From Colletotrichum lupini (lineage: Eukaryota > Ascomycota > Sordariomycetes > Glomerellales > Glomerellaceae), in NCBI RefSeq assembly GCF_023278565.1, contig NC_064676.1:3782001-3846000 (forward strand): DNA of 64,000 bases, given 5' to 3'. Shown here piece after piece: positions 33,218 to 44,404 of this stretch. Each line of letters opens with the position of its first letter. Position 1 is the stretch's first letter. Position numbers and translations under genes: made by a program. The notes beneath the pieces were generated by a model. That model worked only from the letters and a program-made list of their open reading frames with translations. It had not been told where the DNA came from and ran no database searches.

Positions 33218-33671
33218 AGATAAGGAGACAAGGGACGTATATTTTCAGCCACCACCTTCTCTATGTGTGTGGGCGTGAGGGCTCTTTTGTTGTTGATGTC
33301 TCGTGTCAGCACAAACATGGTTTTGAGACTGTAGCAGCATAGAGGAGAGATCTGGATAGAAGAAGAAAGGCAGGCGCATACCCCGTAGGAAAACCCAATA
33401 TCATTCTATAGCAACCCCCAAATATGTGCAAACGCCGTTGTTCTTTGTGTGTGTAGGTGTGTGATCATGCGCATGTGCATATGTGCATGAAATGCGCGCA
33501 CGCCTGTCTGCCTGCCTGCCTGTCTCAATGGCAGCAGTGCAATCTCATGTCCTTCCCAACATTCGGGTATCCCGCTCGTAATCAAACATCCCGTGACTCG
33601 GTGTGTCACTCTCATTCTCGAGAACCATCTCTCTGCTCTTGTTTTGCTTTTCCTGTATGTATGCGTGGCTT
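33218..33671. other. Convergent intergenic spacer
   Basis: 454 bp between the nucleoside hydrolase and LSM8 3' ends. It contains a GTGT/TGCATG-rich stretch near 33440-33500 and CTGCCTGCCTGCCTGTCT at 33508-33525. No gene is seen. Confidence 0.7.
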
Positions 33672-34129
33672 TCATACGTGCTTGGTTCCTCCAATAGCAG
33701 AACCCTTGACTTGGGTCCAGTCAATGCTCTCGTCTAGCGCCTCGTCTACCAGGCCGATCGTGCAGACATTGTCGCCTCGGACGAGATAGAGGCCGAGGGG
33801 CACTTCGACAGAGGGTTCGCCACTCTCGGGGGTTTGGATGACTCGCTCTTGGGCACTGCTGAGGACCTGGGGCGCAAGATGTGTGTTAGCTAGGCGCAGC
33901 TCAGAAGACTCGAGAGAGAGTTGTGAAGAGGGGAGGGGAAGGGGTATTACGAGGTTCGTGGACTGGTCCGCAGCTTCCAATGTGCCCACCAAGATTCGTG
34001 AGTCCGACGTCACAATGAGGACTTTCTCTGTTAGGGAGAGGATGGTCAGTATGTCATCGGGGAAAGCAGCACTCAAGGTTGGTGGTTTGGGGGGGATGTA
34101 CTGTTGAGGTAGCCTCCGAGGGTTGCCAT
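33672..34129 (-). CDS. LSM8: U6 snRNA-associated Sm-like protein LSm8
   Basis: Three exons on the minus strand, 34129-34102, 34027-33951 and 33866-33672, encode 99 residues. Splicing gives MATLGGYLNKKVLIVTSDSRILVGTLE at the N-terminus (Sm1 motif), then ADQSTNLVL, and a C-terminal Sm2 part with GLYLVRGDNVCTIGLVDE, ending SIDWTQVKGSAIGGTKHV. Length and tail match LSm8, which defines the nuclear LSm2-8 ring that binds the U6 snRNA 3' end for pre-mRNA splicing. The first exon has only 28 coding bases. Intron 1 (34028-34101) has GTACAT and CTAACAG signals, phase 1. Intron 2 (33867-33950) is 84 bp, in frame and free of stops, so an unspliced reading looks deceptively open. I removed it because the protein then matches the family with no insertion. 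Confidence 0.93.
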
Positions 34130-34986
34130 AGCTGCGGAGATGTCGAGGTCTGAAGGTGTAGAAGACTCTAGATGGAGATGAGGTAGGTATTCGTGTGGAG
34201 AATTGGATCGTCGGCTGCTTGGATTTATTTGACCAGAGGGTGCTCGGAACTGTCGCCAGTGGTATTATCGCAGTGTTGGATCCAGAAGTTTGGCTGGTGA
34301 AATTCGGGAATTCTGAGAAGAGGGACCTTGGAGCTCTCAAGCTAGCCCACTTTGGGCCAAGGTAAGCACGACAAGGTCTGGTCTGTGCACTCCCGGCCGT
34401 TCGTCCTTTCCTTTCAACAAGCCGTTAGATGTCACTCGAGCTCTCAGCTGGCACCAAAGCCATCGCAGCTCATTGCTACAAGTCAGCCCAACATGGGTGA
34501 TCGAATTGTTTCCTTGCCACCTGCAATAATGGAAACCCATAATAGGTCGCCTTCTCCCACTCAATGATGGTCCAGAAACACACCGTTGGCGCCAGTGCCG
34601 AGCAGGCGCTCACTCAGCCCTCACAAGTCAAGGCAATTCGCCATGGTACCGAGATTGCTGGCCTCAAAAGGGGATGGCTGCCAAGATCCCAGGCTGAAAT
34701 ATCAAGCTCGGTAGACTGCTGTGCCGCATGAACCTACTCGGCCTGCCATACTCACTGGGCGACGAACCCCGGCAGCGACATCACCTGCTCAATCGGGTGT
34801 GGCACTGGGCTGAATTTCGTTTTTGCGCTCTTAAAGACTCTGTGATTGCCTCTTCACCGCTGTGTAGTGGAAACTTTCAATCATGTCTCCAGACGAAAGA
34901 TATATCTCACTATTCGCAGAGGCGACGGTCCGATTCTCTTTTCTCCCGAGTCAGGATGTATAGCAGCATCACCGCGTTTCCTCGAT
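34130..34986. promoter_or_regulatory. Divergent promoter region
   Basis: 857 bp between the LSM8 start (-) and the following + strand membrane protein gene. No gene or striking motif is seen. Confidence 0.55.
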
Positions 34987-36331
34987 ATGAACGTATCTGC
35001 TCAAGATGACAGTCCTAGCCAGGGCAAGAAGTACACGCTCAACCAGACTCAAGAGAGAGCGGTACGGCGCTTACTATTTCTGTGCGCATTGGTCTTTGAT
35101 GCACTCACAGTGACGCTCGTCGTCTTTCTATGCGTCGGCGCATGGAATAAGTCGAGTGGTTTGAGATCGTCAAAAGGTCTAAATAACAGAGAGGCTCACC
35201 TCGCTACTGTGAGTCGCACTCGAGGTCGGGAGGACCACCCTCTCTTCCACACCCTCTCTTTCACTCCCGTCTCCATATGCCTGTACTGACAATGGATGAC
35301 AGTGGTCGGCGGCATATGTCCGGCGATGGCCAGCCGACGAGACCACGGTGGTCTTCAGTTGGCACCTAAGCAGCTACTGCTACTCGCACCTAGGGCGAGA
35401 GGCATGTATCCGCCGGGCTCCCGGTGCCCCCTTCGACCTCGATGACATTATGGACGACGTCGCTCTTGCAATAAGAGGGGGTTCGACTTATTCGTCAAGC
35501 AGGGGCACTTTCCCGGCTCTGGAATCGCAAGGCATTGACCTCGGGACGGCGTCCAAAGTCACTTCGTCCAAGAACGCGTTCATCGCCTACATCATTTTCA
35601 TGGTGGCTGTAGCGTGCCTCTGGTCATGGCACTTCTTCGTCAGCACGGTTCCGGGCGCACCCAACTGTGATCGATTCCTGGCCGTGTCGTTTACTTTAGC
35701 GGGGGCGGCGCTGCTCGTCGCCTCGGCCAACACAACCCGTGCGGCCCTTGAGGCGGACGGCATCCTCGCCCAATATGAGAGCGTCTTCAAGTACCACAGC
35801 GCCGGTACTTCGACACTCGTCGTCACGTGGATCGCCTCGGCAAGTCATTTCCTCGCGGTTACGATGTATACGGTTGCAGCGGCCATTGGCAAACGACTAC
35901 GGAAGCCAGACCGATACCCGCCAGAGTCGGAGCCGTCAGACATGGGGCGGACTAATGACGCACGCAGAGCGAGGGAGGCGGAAGTGCCAGCGCAAGTCGA
36001 CAGAGATCATTCTTATATGAGGCGTCTCGAGGCTTTCATGCGCGTGCGCGGTCAGAGACGAAGATCAGAACTAAACTCCTTTCGCATGAACCGCAATAGC
36101 GGAGAATACCGGAGGACAGATGCGAATGGCGATATCTGGTTGCCGGTTTACTCGAGGGCCGATCCGATCGCGACGCGTGCACCGGTAAAGCCAAACGTTG
36201 TGACCGGTCCGTCTATTGGAATACCGGATGCCAGCGCGGCTACCGGTGGTCAATCTCGCACGGGCAATGTGGTCGATGAGCCAGCGCCGGCCTATGAGCG
36301 GTATCAAACTGCATCATCTCGCCGCCCGTGA
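34987..36331 (+). CDS. Four-span fungal integral membrane protein
   Basis: Exons 34987-35208 and 35303-36331 give 416 residues. The 94-bp phase-0 intron has donor GTGAGT, a CTGAC-like branch sequence and acceptor CAG. The ATG at 34987 is the first in the exon frame that leaves a short polar N-terminus. Predicted membrane segments are at about residues 29-51, 165-187, 197-217 and 244-269. A loop of about 110 residues separates the first two, and a soluble basic tail of about 145 residues rich in Arg, Ser and Pro follows. A cytosolic tail ending in PAPAYERYQT is compatible with an adaptor-binding motif. The four-helix layout recalls SUR7/PalI-like or tetraspan fungal proteins, but I do not see their signature residues. 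The substrate or role is unknown. Confidence 0.8.
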
Positions 36332-36696
36332 AGTACTCTGTAGGTAGATGGTATTCAAGGGTTCCGGATAGCGGTGTGTTTTTATGTAATATACGATGAG
36401 AAGATCTTTGTTATACCCATGTTAGTGTACATTGCTGGAATTCGATATTACACAGTCTACTCAGCTGCATCACAAGTGCGTAATTAGTCAAAAAGTCATG
36501 CCGTGGCGGGAGCGGTCCAATTCAAACGGACGGGGCCGCTGAACCGGCACCAGCTGCACTAAGTTCCACCCCGCCAGGGTCGCGAGCCAAAAATCCTAGC
36601 GCGACAACTCCGAGTCCAGCACATCTTAAATCTGACCTCACCCAACCAACTCGTCCCCAAACTTCCTTGACCCAACCACACCTCCCGCTGCCCACG
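36332..36696. promoter_or_regulatory. Intergenic spacer and promoter of the E2-binding protein gene
   Basis: 365 bp between two + strand genes. An AT-rich part (36380-36430) probably belongs to the upstream 3' UTR. A GC-rich part with CCAATTC on the + strand at 36518-36524 precedes the downstream start. No gene is seen. Confidence 0.6.
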
Positions 36697-38626
36697 ATGT
36701 CGTCTCACGACACACCAACCATCTACGCAGAACTCCTCACAAACATCCGTCAGCTCTCCATCGCAGTGACCCTCTCCTCACCAGCAGGAGGACAAACAAG
36801 AGCCCTCATCGCCCCCAACGGCGAGACGCTGCACATCCACCACGCAGGCACAGAAACCTCATTCCCGCTGCCCGGGAGAGTTCTCGCCCAGGCAGGAGCT
36901 CCCACAGCCTTACCCACACCACCACCGTCAGCATCATCATCAGCCTCGCAAACGCTATCATGGCGTCTCCCGCTAGCAGACTCCCCAGCGGCGCGCAGCG
37001 GCGGTACCAGCCTCGCAGATGACCCCGTCCCCTGGACGGCGCGGGACCTCCTCCCCGGCTCGGCCGTCGCGTGCAGACGCTGCGCCGCGGTCGTCGTGCC
37101 CGGCGGGAAAGCGGGGGAGTGGAAAGGCCTGCCGAGCGAGAACTGGGCGGAGATGATGGACTTCTGGCACTGTCATAAGCCTAGCACGGATCGCGAGGAT
37201 GAGCACGAGCACGGCGGCGTGAACGGAGAGGGCAAGGAGAAGGATGACCACGAGCATCTGACTAGGCGCGGGTACGGAGCCAACTCGTCCATTGCCGCGC
37301 AGCCTGGCGTCGGCATGGTAGATTTGACGTCGTTTCTGTTTTGCGAGGCTGATTGTGTTGGTCTCAAGGTAAGCGGCTATCTTTCTCTCTCTCTCTCTCT
37401 CTTCATCTCTCTTTTGTCACTCGCATCTTCAACACATCATGTTGGGATTCGTCTATTCGATACATATAACCGTGTATCCCCAAAACACGGGGGCATCAAG
37501 AAGGAGGCCATGTCGGCAGCAACACGCTACCAACTCAGTGATCTGGTCACCGATACTCCGCCCCTATATGAACTATCCAAAACGTACGCCGTCGTCCCTG
37601 CCCTTGCGCAGGGGGTGCTTTCAAAAGTGCAAGACTCCGAAGCCTCTACACCCCCTCGTGTGTGTAAGATGGTTTCTGGGTCTTGAACTTGGGTTCGCAA
37701 AAGACGGTTGGCCCTCTTGCTTTCACTGGGGTTGTCCAGAGCCTCGGAGACACCGGGATAAACAGCGAGGGACATTGAACGAATACCTTATCCATTTCGC
37801 GTATACAGTCACGATCCGTTCCGTATACTCTTCTTCTTCTTCGTCTTCACTCTTCTCTCCTTACTTACACTTCTTCTCTCCACTCCAGTTCTCTCTCCCA
37901 TCATCAGCTGCCGCACCCCCGGCATCCTCCAGCTCAGAAGTCCTAGCTGGAGGAGGAGCAGGAGACTCCGACTCTGATTCTGCGTCTGATCCCACAGAAC
38001 CACCCCCTCGGATGCTCAACATCGCCTGCTCCGCCTGCGCCTCCCACCTAGGCTTCTTCAACGTAGCCATCTCCTCCGTCGTTCTGCTAAAATGGCAAGT
38101 GTCATGCCAGACAAGCATATCACACCCCACAGCCGCGGCTGAGGCGACAGCACTGCCCACCAGCACAGACTGCCTAGCCGCGACCCTCATCGCGACCCTC
38201 TCCCGCTCAGGCTCCTCCAAATCAGTCGTCGTCCCGGCCTTCCAATCCACCCAGAACCTGGCTTCTTCTCCCTCCGGCGATGGCGGCGACGCCGTACCGC
38301 CTGCCCTGCACCTCTGGATCCTCAACAGCAACATCACCTACGCCTCCTCTTCTTTCCCCTCTTCTTCTTCTTCTTCTTCTCCTCACCAACGCGCAAAACG
38401 CGCAGCCATGAAACTGCTATACAAAGAAATCTCCCAAGCCGAAGCAGACGACATGCTCGAGTCCATGACGTCCGACGTGCAAGAGGTCAACCTCCCTCTT
38501 CCGGCCATCGTCGCCGCAGCGGAGGGGTTGAAGCAGAGTAGTCGGTTATTACCACCGAGTGAGCGGGTGTTTAAAGGGTGGAATGTGGGCTTGTTGGACA
38601 AGTGGGAGCCAGCCAGCCTTTCGTAG
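36697..38626 (+). CDS. Putative HECT-like E2-binding ubiquitin ligase (UBE3D-like)
   Basis: Proposed exons 36697-37368 and 37889-38626 give 469 residues. Exon 1 holds ACRRCAAVVV, then EWKGLPSENWAEMMDFWHCHKP, and later a CEADC motif. Exon 2 has IACSACASHLGF and LKWQVSC. I recognise this Cys/His pattern with 'LPSxxWxEMMDxWHCHKP' from the E2-binding, HECT-like protein family (human UBE3D), which binds ubiquitin-conjugating enzymes and has ligase activity towards cyclin B in vitro. The C-terminal part (from MKLLYKEISQ to VFKGWNVGLLDKWEPASLS) also fits my memory of the family. The donor GTAAGC at 37369 is clear. The acceptor at 37889 (CTCCAG) was chosen because it keeps the frame and follows a pyrimidine-rich run, but it makes a 520-bp intron, and an internal exon or different acceptor is possible. 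Confidence 0.75.
37385..37402. repeat. CT dinucleotide microsatellite in an intron
   Basis: Nine CT units just inside the 520-bp intron of the E2-binding protein gene, within a longer pyrimidine-rich stretch. Confidence 0.9.
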
Positions 38627-40165
38627 ACACGGTGGTGAGCTCGTGATGATGTAGAGCTCGGGGCAGGGAGTCGAGCCGAGGGCAGAGGTGTGGGGGTATG
38701 GCCGTTGGAACTTGAGAGTGAGGTACTCGAGAGAGGGAGCCAGAGAGAGAAACGGAAATTGAAGCTACGAACAAACATGGCACAAATGATACCTCATCCA
38801 ATTACGAGATTTTGGCCACGAAACCTCCGCCCAGAGTCTAGACTCTCTTACATAGCTTAACTAATAACATAACTCAAACCGAGGCCACCCCTCCGTATAA
38901 CGATCATACGTCCTGTCAAAGGAGGCTGTATGAGGTTCGCATCGCAAGCCTCACCAGGCCCCCGATGCCATCATCTATGCTATTCAATAACCAAGATCCA
39001 ATCAAACCGCATGGTTCATTCATTACCACCGTCCGCCTGCCTTAGCCAACGTATCGCATTTTACCAAGTGGCCGTTGGCAAGCAAAGCACATCCTCATCT
39101 CACGATACACAACAGGCAAAAGGGGAACATCAGTGTTCGTAACTTGGCAAGCCATCAATTGGTGCAACAGCCTACAAGTTGCAATGTGAATAATACAATA
39201 AATCCTCCGCGCCGCCATTTTTTCCCTTCATCTTTTTCATAAAAAAAAAGATAAAAACAGGTTATATCGACAACATTCCTCCCCCCCGCCGCCCTCCATT
39301 GCTCCTTAATTCTCCCCTTTTCCATTTCCCATTCATCAGCCATCAATCCCCTCTGTATGGGAAAGGGGAAACATGTGAAATGGCGACAGCTGGAGAACAG
39401 AAAAAGAAGAGACAACTGCCACTGCCAAAATTTCACCAAGTTGCCCTCCTGGTTTGACAACCCTTCAACACCATGGAAATGCCTCCCCCAACCCCCTTTG
39501 GATATGGTAAACAAAAAATTGATAATTACATATTCAACCCAGACAGCGTGGCATGCGCGTTGTGTTGTTGGTGTTTGAGTTCTCTGCGATATTGGTATCA
39601 CGGAAATGACTGACTGCGAAGGGAACGACCTGTCCCGGGTCTCGCTCTAAAAGAGGAATGTACAGAAGAGATGATGCTGAGAATGGAAAAGGAAAAGGAG
39701 ATAGATTTGAGAGAACGAAAGACAGCGTGAGATAACGGAAAACCATGTTCACGAGCGGATGAAGATAATTACGCCGCCCGGGAGACATGCCATGTCTGCG
39801 GTCGTATGAGGTGTTTTGGAGTAATGAAAATAGTGTGCGCGTCGGATAGTGAGATGGATCGAGAGTGAGTTTGCGCGGGATAGTACGTGGGTGTGCGTGT
39901 TTGTGAGTGTGTAGCGAGAGAGATTTGGTGATAAGTGTGAGGGATGTAACGAGTGGACTTTTGAGTGCTCTAAGCCGTCTATGCTGGAATGCAGAGGCCC
40001 CCGCCGAAAACGATGCTCCGGAAAAGACCTGGGTATAAAAAAGGACGGATCATGATTTTGAGTGTCGTGAAGCGCCATGGACGTGAGCGGAGCTCGCAGG
40101 TGTCGCACAATGGCCATTAGTGTCTCATCACCGCCATGGCTTCAAGGCATTTTTGTCGATTGAAC
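38627..40165. other. Convergent intergenic spacer of 1.5 kb
   Basis: Lies between the 3' ends of the E2-binding protein and kelch-like genes. Frames on both strands are random-looking. TATAAAAAAGG on the + strand at 40034-40044 is close to the downstream gene's 3' end and has no credible ORF after it. The A-rich run at 39241-39255 and the C-rich run around 39280-39295 are low-complexity. Confidence 0.6.
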
Positions 40166-42487
40166 CTAGAGACGATTTTGTTTGTTGATCCCGCCAAGGT
40201 TCAACCAGCTCATGTCTGAAGAGGTGGCTGCCAGGGCGAGGGGCGGCTGTTGGCTAACACCGTTGGGAGCACTGGTCTGCGTTTGCCTTTGCGGGAGGCT
40301 TGGGGCTAGTGACGTAGGGTAAAGGCTCTCGGCATAAACACTGCTTGGAGCGCGGTCCGCTCCCCAGGGCCTTGAGGGGCCGGTAGGATCCCATGTGTCC
40401 CGAACACTCTCGGGGATACCGCTCGAGTACCCTGAAGATGCGTTCGACGTGGGTCTTCGGGGGGATTCGATCTTGCCAGAGACTCCATCGCGGAAGGGAA
40501 TCTGGTTCGAGTAGTTTGACACCGTCGGGCTGCCAGAGACGACACGGCTCAGTTCTGGCCGACCATCGTGCTGAATAGGCGGAACAGTGGACAAGTCCTG
40601 GGTAATTAGGTGCAGAGGAGGGACGGTAGCGGAGTCTTGCGTGATGCGGTTTTTGGGTGTGTTGGAGTAGTGAGAGGTCTCGGAATCGACGGTTGTACGC
40701 TTAGAGTTGCCGAATCCGAGAATGTTGAGCGCGCTGCCGCCGGACCAGTAACGGTTCCAGCCAGAGCTTCTGCGCGTCTCGCCAGCACGACCAACCGGAG
40801 CTCCTCGCGGCGTAGGGCGAGGCTCGACCACGTCGGCGGCGAACGAAACACCCTTTTCATCGCGGGAAGGGGGTGCGAGGCCTGGTGCCTCATTCATCTG
40901 GGGAAGGGGCTTACCGATGGTGCTCTTGAAGAAGCTGTTGGATGTATCACGCTTGCTTCCACTGCGAGCAACACCGGCAGACTTGGGTGCATTGCCATTG
41001 ACCTTGCCCATCAAAATCGCCATTGAGGAGAATGATCCGGCCGAGTCTTGTTGCTGATGACCACGGAAGTGAGGAGCAGAGTTGAAATCGTCGTTGCCGT
41101 ATCCAAGTCCAGCCTTCTCATCGGGGAAGCCCCTAGGGCTCATGCCCCTCGGGTCCTGGCCGCCCTCCACGTTTTGCTGGTTCTTTCCACGACGCTTTCG
41201 GATGCAGAAGAGGATCAGGCCGAGGAGAATCATGATACCGGTAATGGTACCAAGGACAATGCCAAGTATAGCGTTAGCACTGACTGCGGCGGGGGCCCCA
41301 GCAGCAGCAGCTGTCTCGGTGCTGGCAGATGAAGATGCAGAGGCGGAGAGAGTCGCGGCGGCAGACGCAGAGGCAGAGGCTGACGCCGACGCAGGAAGTG
41401 TAGAGATGGAGCTGGAGCTCGTTGCGGTTGAGCTCGCAGTGGTGCTGCTCGTCGATTCGCTTGTAGCGAGAACCTCCTGCTCGTTCAACTTTTGGGCAGC
41501 ATCTTCCCAGCTGTTTTGGCGCGCGTTGAAGATGCAGAGAACATCGTCGACGGCACCTGATCCTCCTGAAAAAACGACGGTTCCATCAGAACCCTGAGCA
41601 ACAGCGTAGTTGGATCGCGTGCCTGTAGGCGCCAGGGTGCTGTTGTAAGCGGGCCAGTCGCTCAGGGTCAAAGATGCGCGCTTCTCAATCCCGCCCTCCA
41701 CGCTGCGCGTCTTCGCCTTCGAGACTGCCTGGGAGTTGGTCACAGGTGCGCCCGCCGCGTCGATGAGGACCATGCGCTTGACCACGTTTGGCGCAACGGA
41801 AAGGTCAAATGTGTACAAACTCTTGCTTCCGTCGTCTCCGTTCATGATAATTGCGCGAATTGCAGTCGTGTCCTTCAGCAAGGGTTCCCCGAGGGTGGCA
41901 CCCGAGTCGGTCCATTTCGTATCGGGGTTGAAGAGCATAACCTTGCTGTTTGTCGTGCTGCCTCCAATGACAACTGCTTGTGTGTCGGACCATGTCAGAA
42001 CAATGGGATTTACGACAGGCGGTGCTGATGATTCGTAGGCTCGGGTGCTGTAAGGCGCGGATGCTCCGACAACAAAAGTCTGTGTCGAAGGACCAGAGTA
42101 ACCATCCTGACTGCCACCGTACATGATAATCTGGTCAGTTCCAGGGAGGTATGTTGCTCCGTGGAGAAGACGGTCCTGCGTGACGTGGTCCTGTGGTGAG
42201 ATGGACTCCCATTTTCCTGTCGCGTAGGTGAACTTTTGAAGTCCATGATAATCTGTTGACGTGCCCTTGCCTCCTACAACGTACAAGCCGGCCTTGCTAG
42301 CATCGGTGGGGTTGGAGCCGACGCAGACAGCACCTGTCACTGCCTCACCTTGCGCCAAGGTCTTCCATTGGGCTCCTTCTTCGAGCGAAAGCGACTGGAA
42401 AGCACCGGAGGAATATGTGTAAAGAACGTTGTTGTAAATGACCGAACAGATGTTGTCCAAAGCGACTTTGGGCTCGGGGAGCTTCAT
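40166..42487 (-). CDS. Kelch-like single-pass membrane protein
   Basis: Single exon, 773 residues, with ATG at 42487. Residues 1-330 form a beta-propeller-like region with kelch-type repeats (GLYVVGGKG, QIIMYGGSQ, AVVIGGST, TVVFSGGSG). A Ser/Thr/Ala-rich stalk with an alternating Ser-Ala run occupies about 340-400. One membrane helix at about 404-428 (AILGIVLGTITGIMILLGLILF) is followed by a basic stop-transfer CIRKRRGK. The remaining 340 residues are a disordered, Ser/Pro-rich, presumably cytosolic tail. No N-terminal signal peptide is visible. I recall fungal homologues that also start this way, some of them labelled CLF1 splicing factor in databases, a name this architecture does not support. 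A surface sensor or scaffold role is only a guess. It could also have an unrecognised upstream exon supplying a signal sequence. Confidence 0.87.
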   Translation of the reverse strand: MKLPEPKVALDNICSVIYNNVLYTYSSGAFQSLSLEEGAQWKTLAQGEAVTGAVCVGSNPTDASKAGLYVVGGKGTSTDYHGLQKFTYATGKWESISPQDHVTQDRLLHGATYLPGTDQIIMYGGSQDGYSGPSTQTFVVGASAPYSTRAYESSAPPVVNPIVLTWSDTQAVVIGGSTTNSKVMLFNPDTKWTDSGATLGEPLLKDTTAIRAIIMNGDDGSKSLYTFDLSVAPNVVKRMVLIDAAGAPVTNSQAVSKAKTRSVEGGIEKRASLTLSDWPAYNSTLAPTGTRSNYAVAQGSDGTVVFSGGSGAVDDVLCIFNARQNSWEDAAQKLNEQEVLATSESTSSTTASSTATSSSSISTLPASASASASASAAATLSASASSSASTETAAAAGAPAAVSANAILGIVLGTITGIMILLGLILFCIRKRRGKNQQNVEGGQDPRGMSPRGFPDEKAGLGYGNDDFNSAPHFRGHQQQDSAGSFSSMAILMGKVNGNAPKSAGVARSGSKRDTSNSFFKSTIGKPLPQMNEAPGLAPPSRDEKGVSFAADVVEPRPTPRGAPVGRAGETRRSSGWNRYWSGGSALNILGFGNSKRTTVDSETSHYSNTPKNRITQDSATVPPLHLITQDLSTVPPIQHDGRPELSRVVSGSPTVSNYSNQIPFRDGVSGKIESPRRPTSNASSGYSSGIPESVRDTWDPTGPSRPWGADRAPSSVYAESLYPTSLAPSLPQRQTQTSAPNGVSQQPPLALAATSSDMSWLNLGGINKQNRL

Positions 42488-44383
42488 CGTGATCGTGCCC
42501 TGTGCTGTGTTTTTTATGACTAGTGAATGTTGTCGTCGAGGTAAACTGGGTTTCGGGGTTGAGTGGGTAGATTGCGTGTAGTCTACAGCATATCGTTAAA
42601 ATGCCTGTAGAATTGTTGGGTTTTGATGCGGTTCCTCACAATGAAAAAAAAGATGGTCCGACGCAGACGGTGAGATGACTGCTGGCAGATGGTCTACTCA
42701 GCAACGGTCCAATAATCCACACGCAACAGCCAGCGCCCTCGAGGCTTCCAAACGGTCGAAATATCGAAGTGAGTCCGGTCGGCTGATCCTCAGCTCGCGC
42801 GACGGGAAGGCGAAGATGAAAATTGAGCGGAGATCCTAAGGGAGGAAGAGACTGAGCCGTCGAGGTCGAGGTGGACGGGAAGTGGTTCCCTTGTCTCGGA
42901 GTTTGATCTGCAGAACAAAGTTTCTGGTGTTTCTCGACAGACGGCTAGTTCCAGACAAACAAGAAGGCCAGGACAAAAAGGTCGGACGGTTGGGTAGAAG
43001 GGAAACAAGAAGCTGTTAGTTCTCCCGAGTCCTGAAGGCCTTGGTGTCGCAGGTTTTGGGTGTGGCCAAGCGGGTGGCTCGTAGTCGTTGGTCGGATTCG
43101 TTTGTGTGTGTGTGCGAGTGTGTCGTGGATGTCGTATCGCTCTCGGGCTATTACTGCAGCTCGTGTCGGTCGGGTCGGGAATTTCGGTGGAAGAGGGATA
43201 AGATGGGCAAATTGCCGCGTCTAGGAATCGAAGAGGATATTGCAATGAGCGACTCTGTGTTGTTTCTGTTCTTTCGATCTCGCGAGATTCAACGTTCCAG
43301 ACGATGAGTAGCAATTCCACCTCGAAAGAGCGAAAAATGCACACACGGCACCAGAAGGAGAGAAGGAGGAGAGGAAAACGGAGACCAAGGGAGAGACCAG
43401 CAGAGCCAGAGAGGAAGAGAGGCGAATGGAAAAGAGTGGCACCCTCGCTCACCCTCGTCCGACTCTCTCTCTCAGAGCAGTCGAGCGCAGCACCAGCAGC
43501 AGTAGCAGCACCAGCACCCGCAACCCGCAGCAGGAGTCGACCAGGTACAGCCCAAGTTGCAGGCGAAGGAAACACGAGGCAGGGATTTGGGGAATCGTGA
43601 CCGGGGGTTGCCAGGAACGTCCTGGTCCCTGGTCCGGGGTGGCTTGGACTGACGACGGACGAATCAGACGGTATTGGAACCACCTAATGGAGGACAGACC
43701 AGGGGGTTCCTGGACATCCACGGGCACCAGCGCCAAAGTAGAGGACGAGCCAAGAATACTTGGACAGGTGGTGAGACACTGCGGTGCCGCCCAGGTACAG
43801 GCCGACGACGCAGCTACCCTTGAGGCTGGATCCTAGTGCCCTTTTTTTGCGGTCCAGCGCGAGATTGGGAAAAGGGGGTGCCGGGTGACGAGCCTATCAG
43901 CAAGCCCAATTTCATCGTTCCTGGACACAGGTGGAGGGTGGCCCTGGGTGAGAAGGGGGCTTTGACGCCAGTCGGGTGGTACTCTACTACTCTCAGTCAG
44001 AAAGTCTCGTCCTCTTTTAAGACACATGGACCGGTAGCAGCCAAACGGTTGAACGGCCAGCAGTCAATCACTACGTTGACAACGGGCGGACCTCGTCCAG
44101 CCTACTCTCGCTCTAGTCCTGAACTGTGACTAGTGCTGGGCCTTGAGTATGCTCGTTGCTGAGTGTGCTGATGCGAGCCTGTGTTGTGCAGGTGTAAAAG
44201 CAAGTAGAGAGGCACGCCGCGCGCGCGTCGGTGAGTGTAAAGCAAGGAGAGAAAGGTCAGCCGTTGCAACTTGTAACTGCCAGTCAATCATCCGCAGTCA
44301 GTCGTCTGTCTCTCTTCGTTTTCTTCTTCCTCGGCCTCGTGCCGGATGTTCAAACTTCAAAGCTGCTCGTCACTCGTGGGCTT

Positions 44384-44404
44384 GTGGTCCGTGGTCCGTG
44401 GTCC
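44384..44404. repeat. Tandem GTGGTCC repeat
   Basis: Three exact copies of the 7-base unit GTGGTCC in succession. Confidence 0.9.

Noticed and set aside
40034..40165. TATAAAAAAGG followed by short ATG frames
   Set aside because: Position just outside the 3' end of the kelch-like gene and lack of any coding sequence make a promoter unlikely.
42790..43683. 297-codon open frame upstream of the kelch-like gene
   Set aside because: It lies in the probable promoter and leader of that gene, is low-complexity in places and resembles no protein I know.
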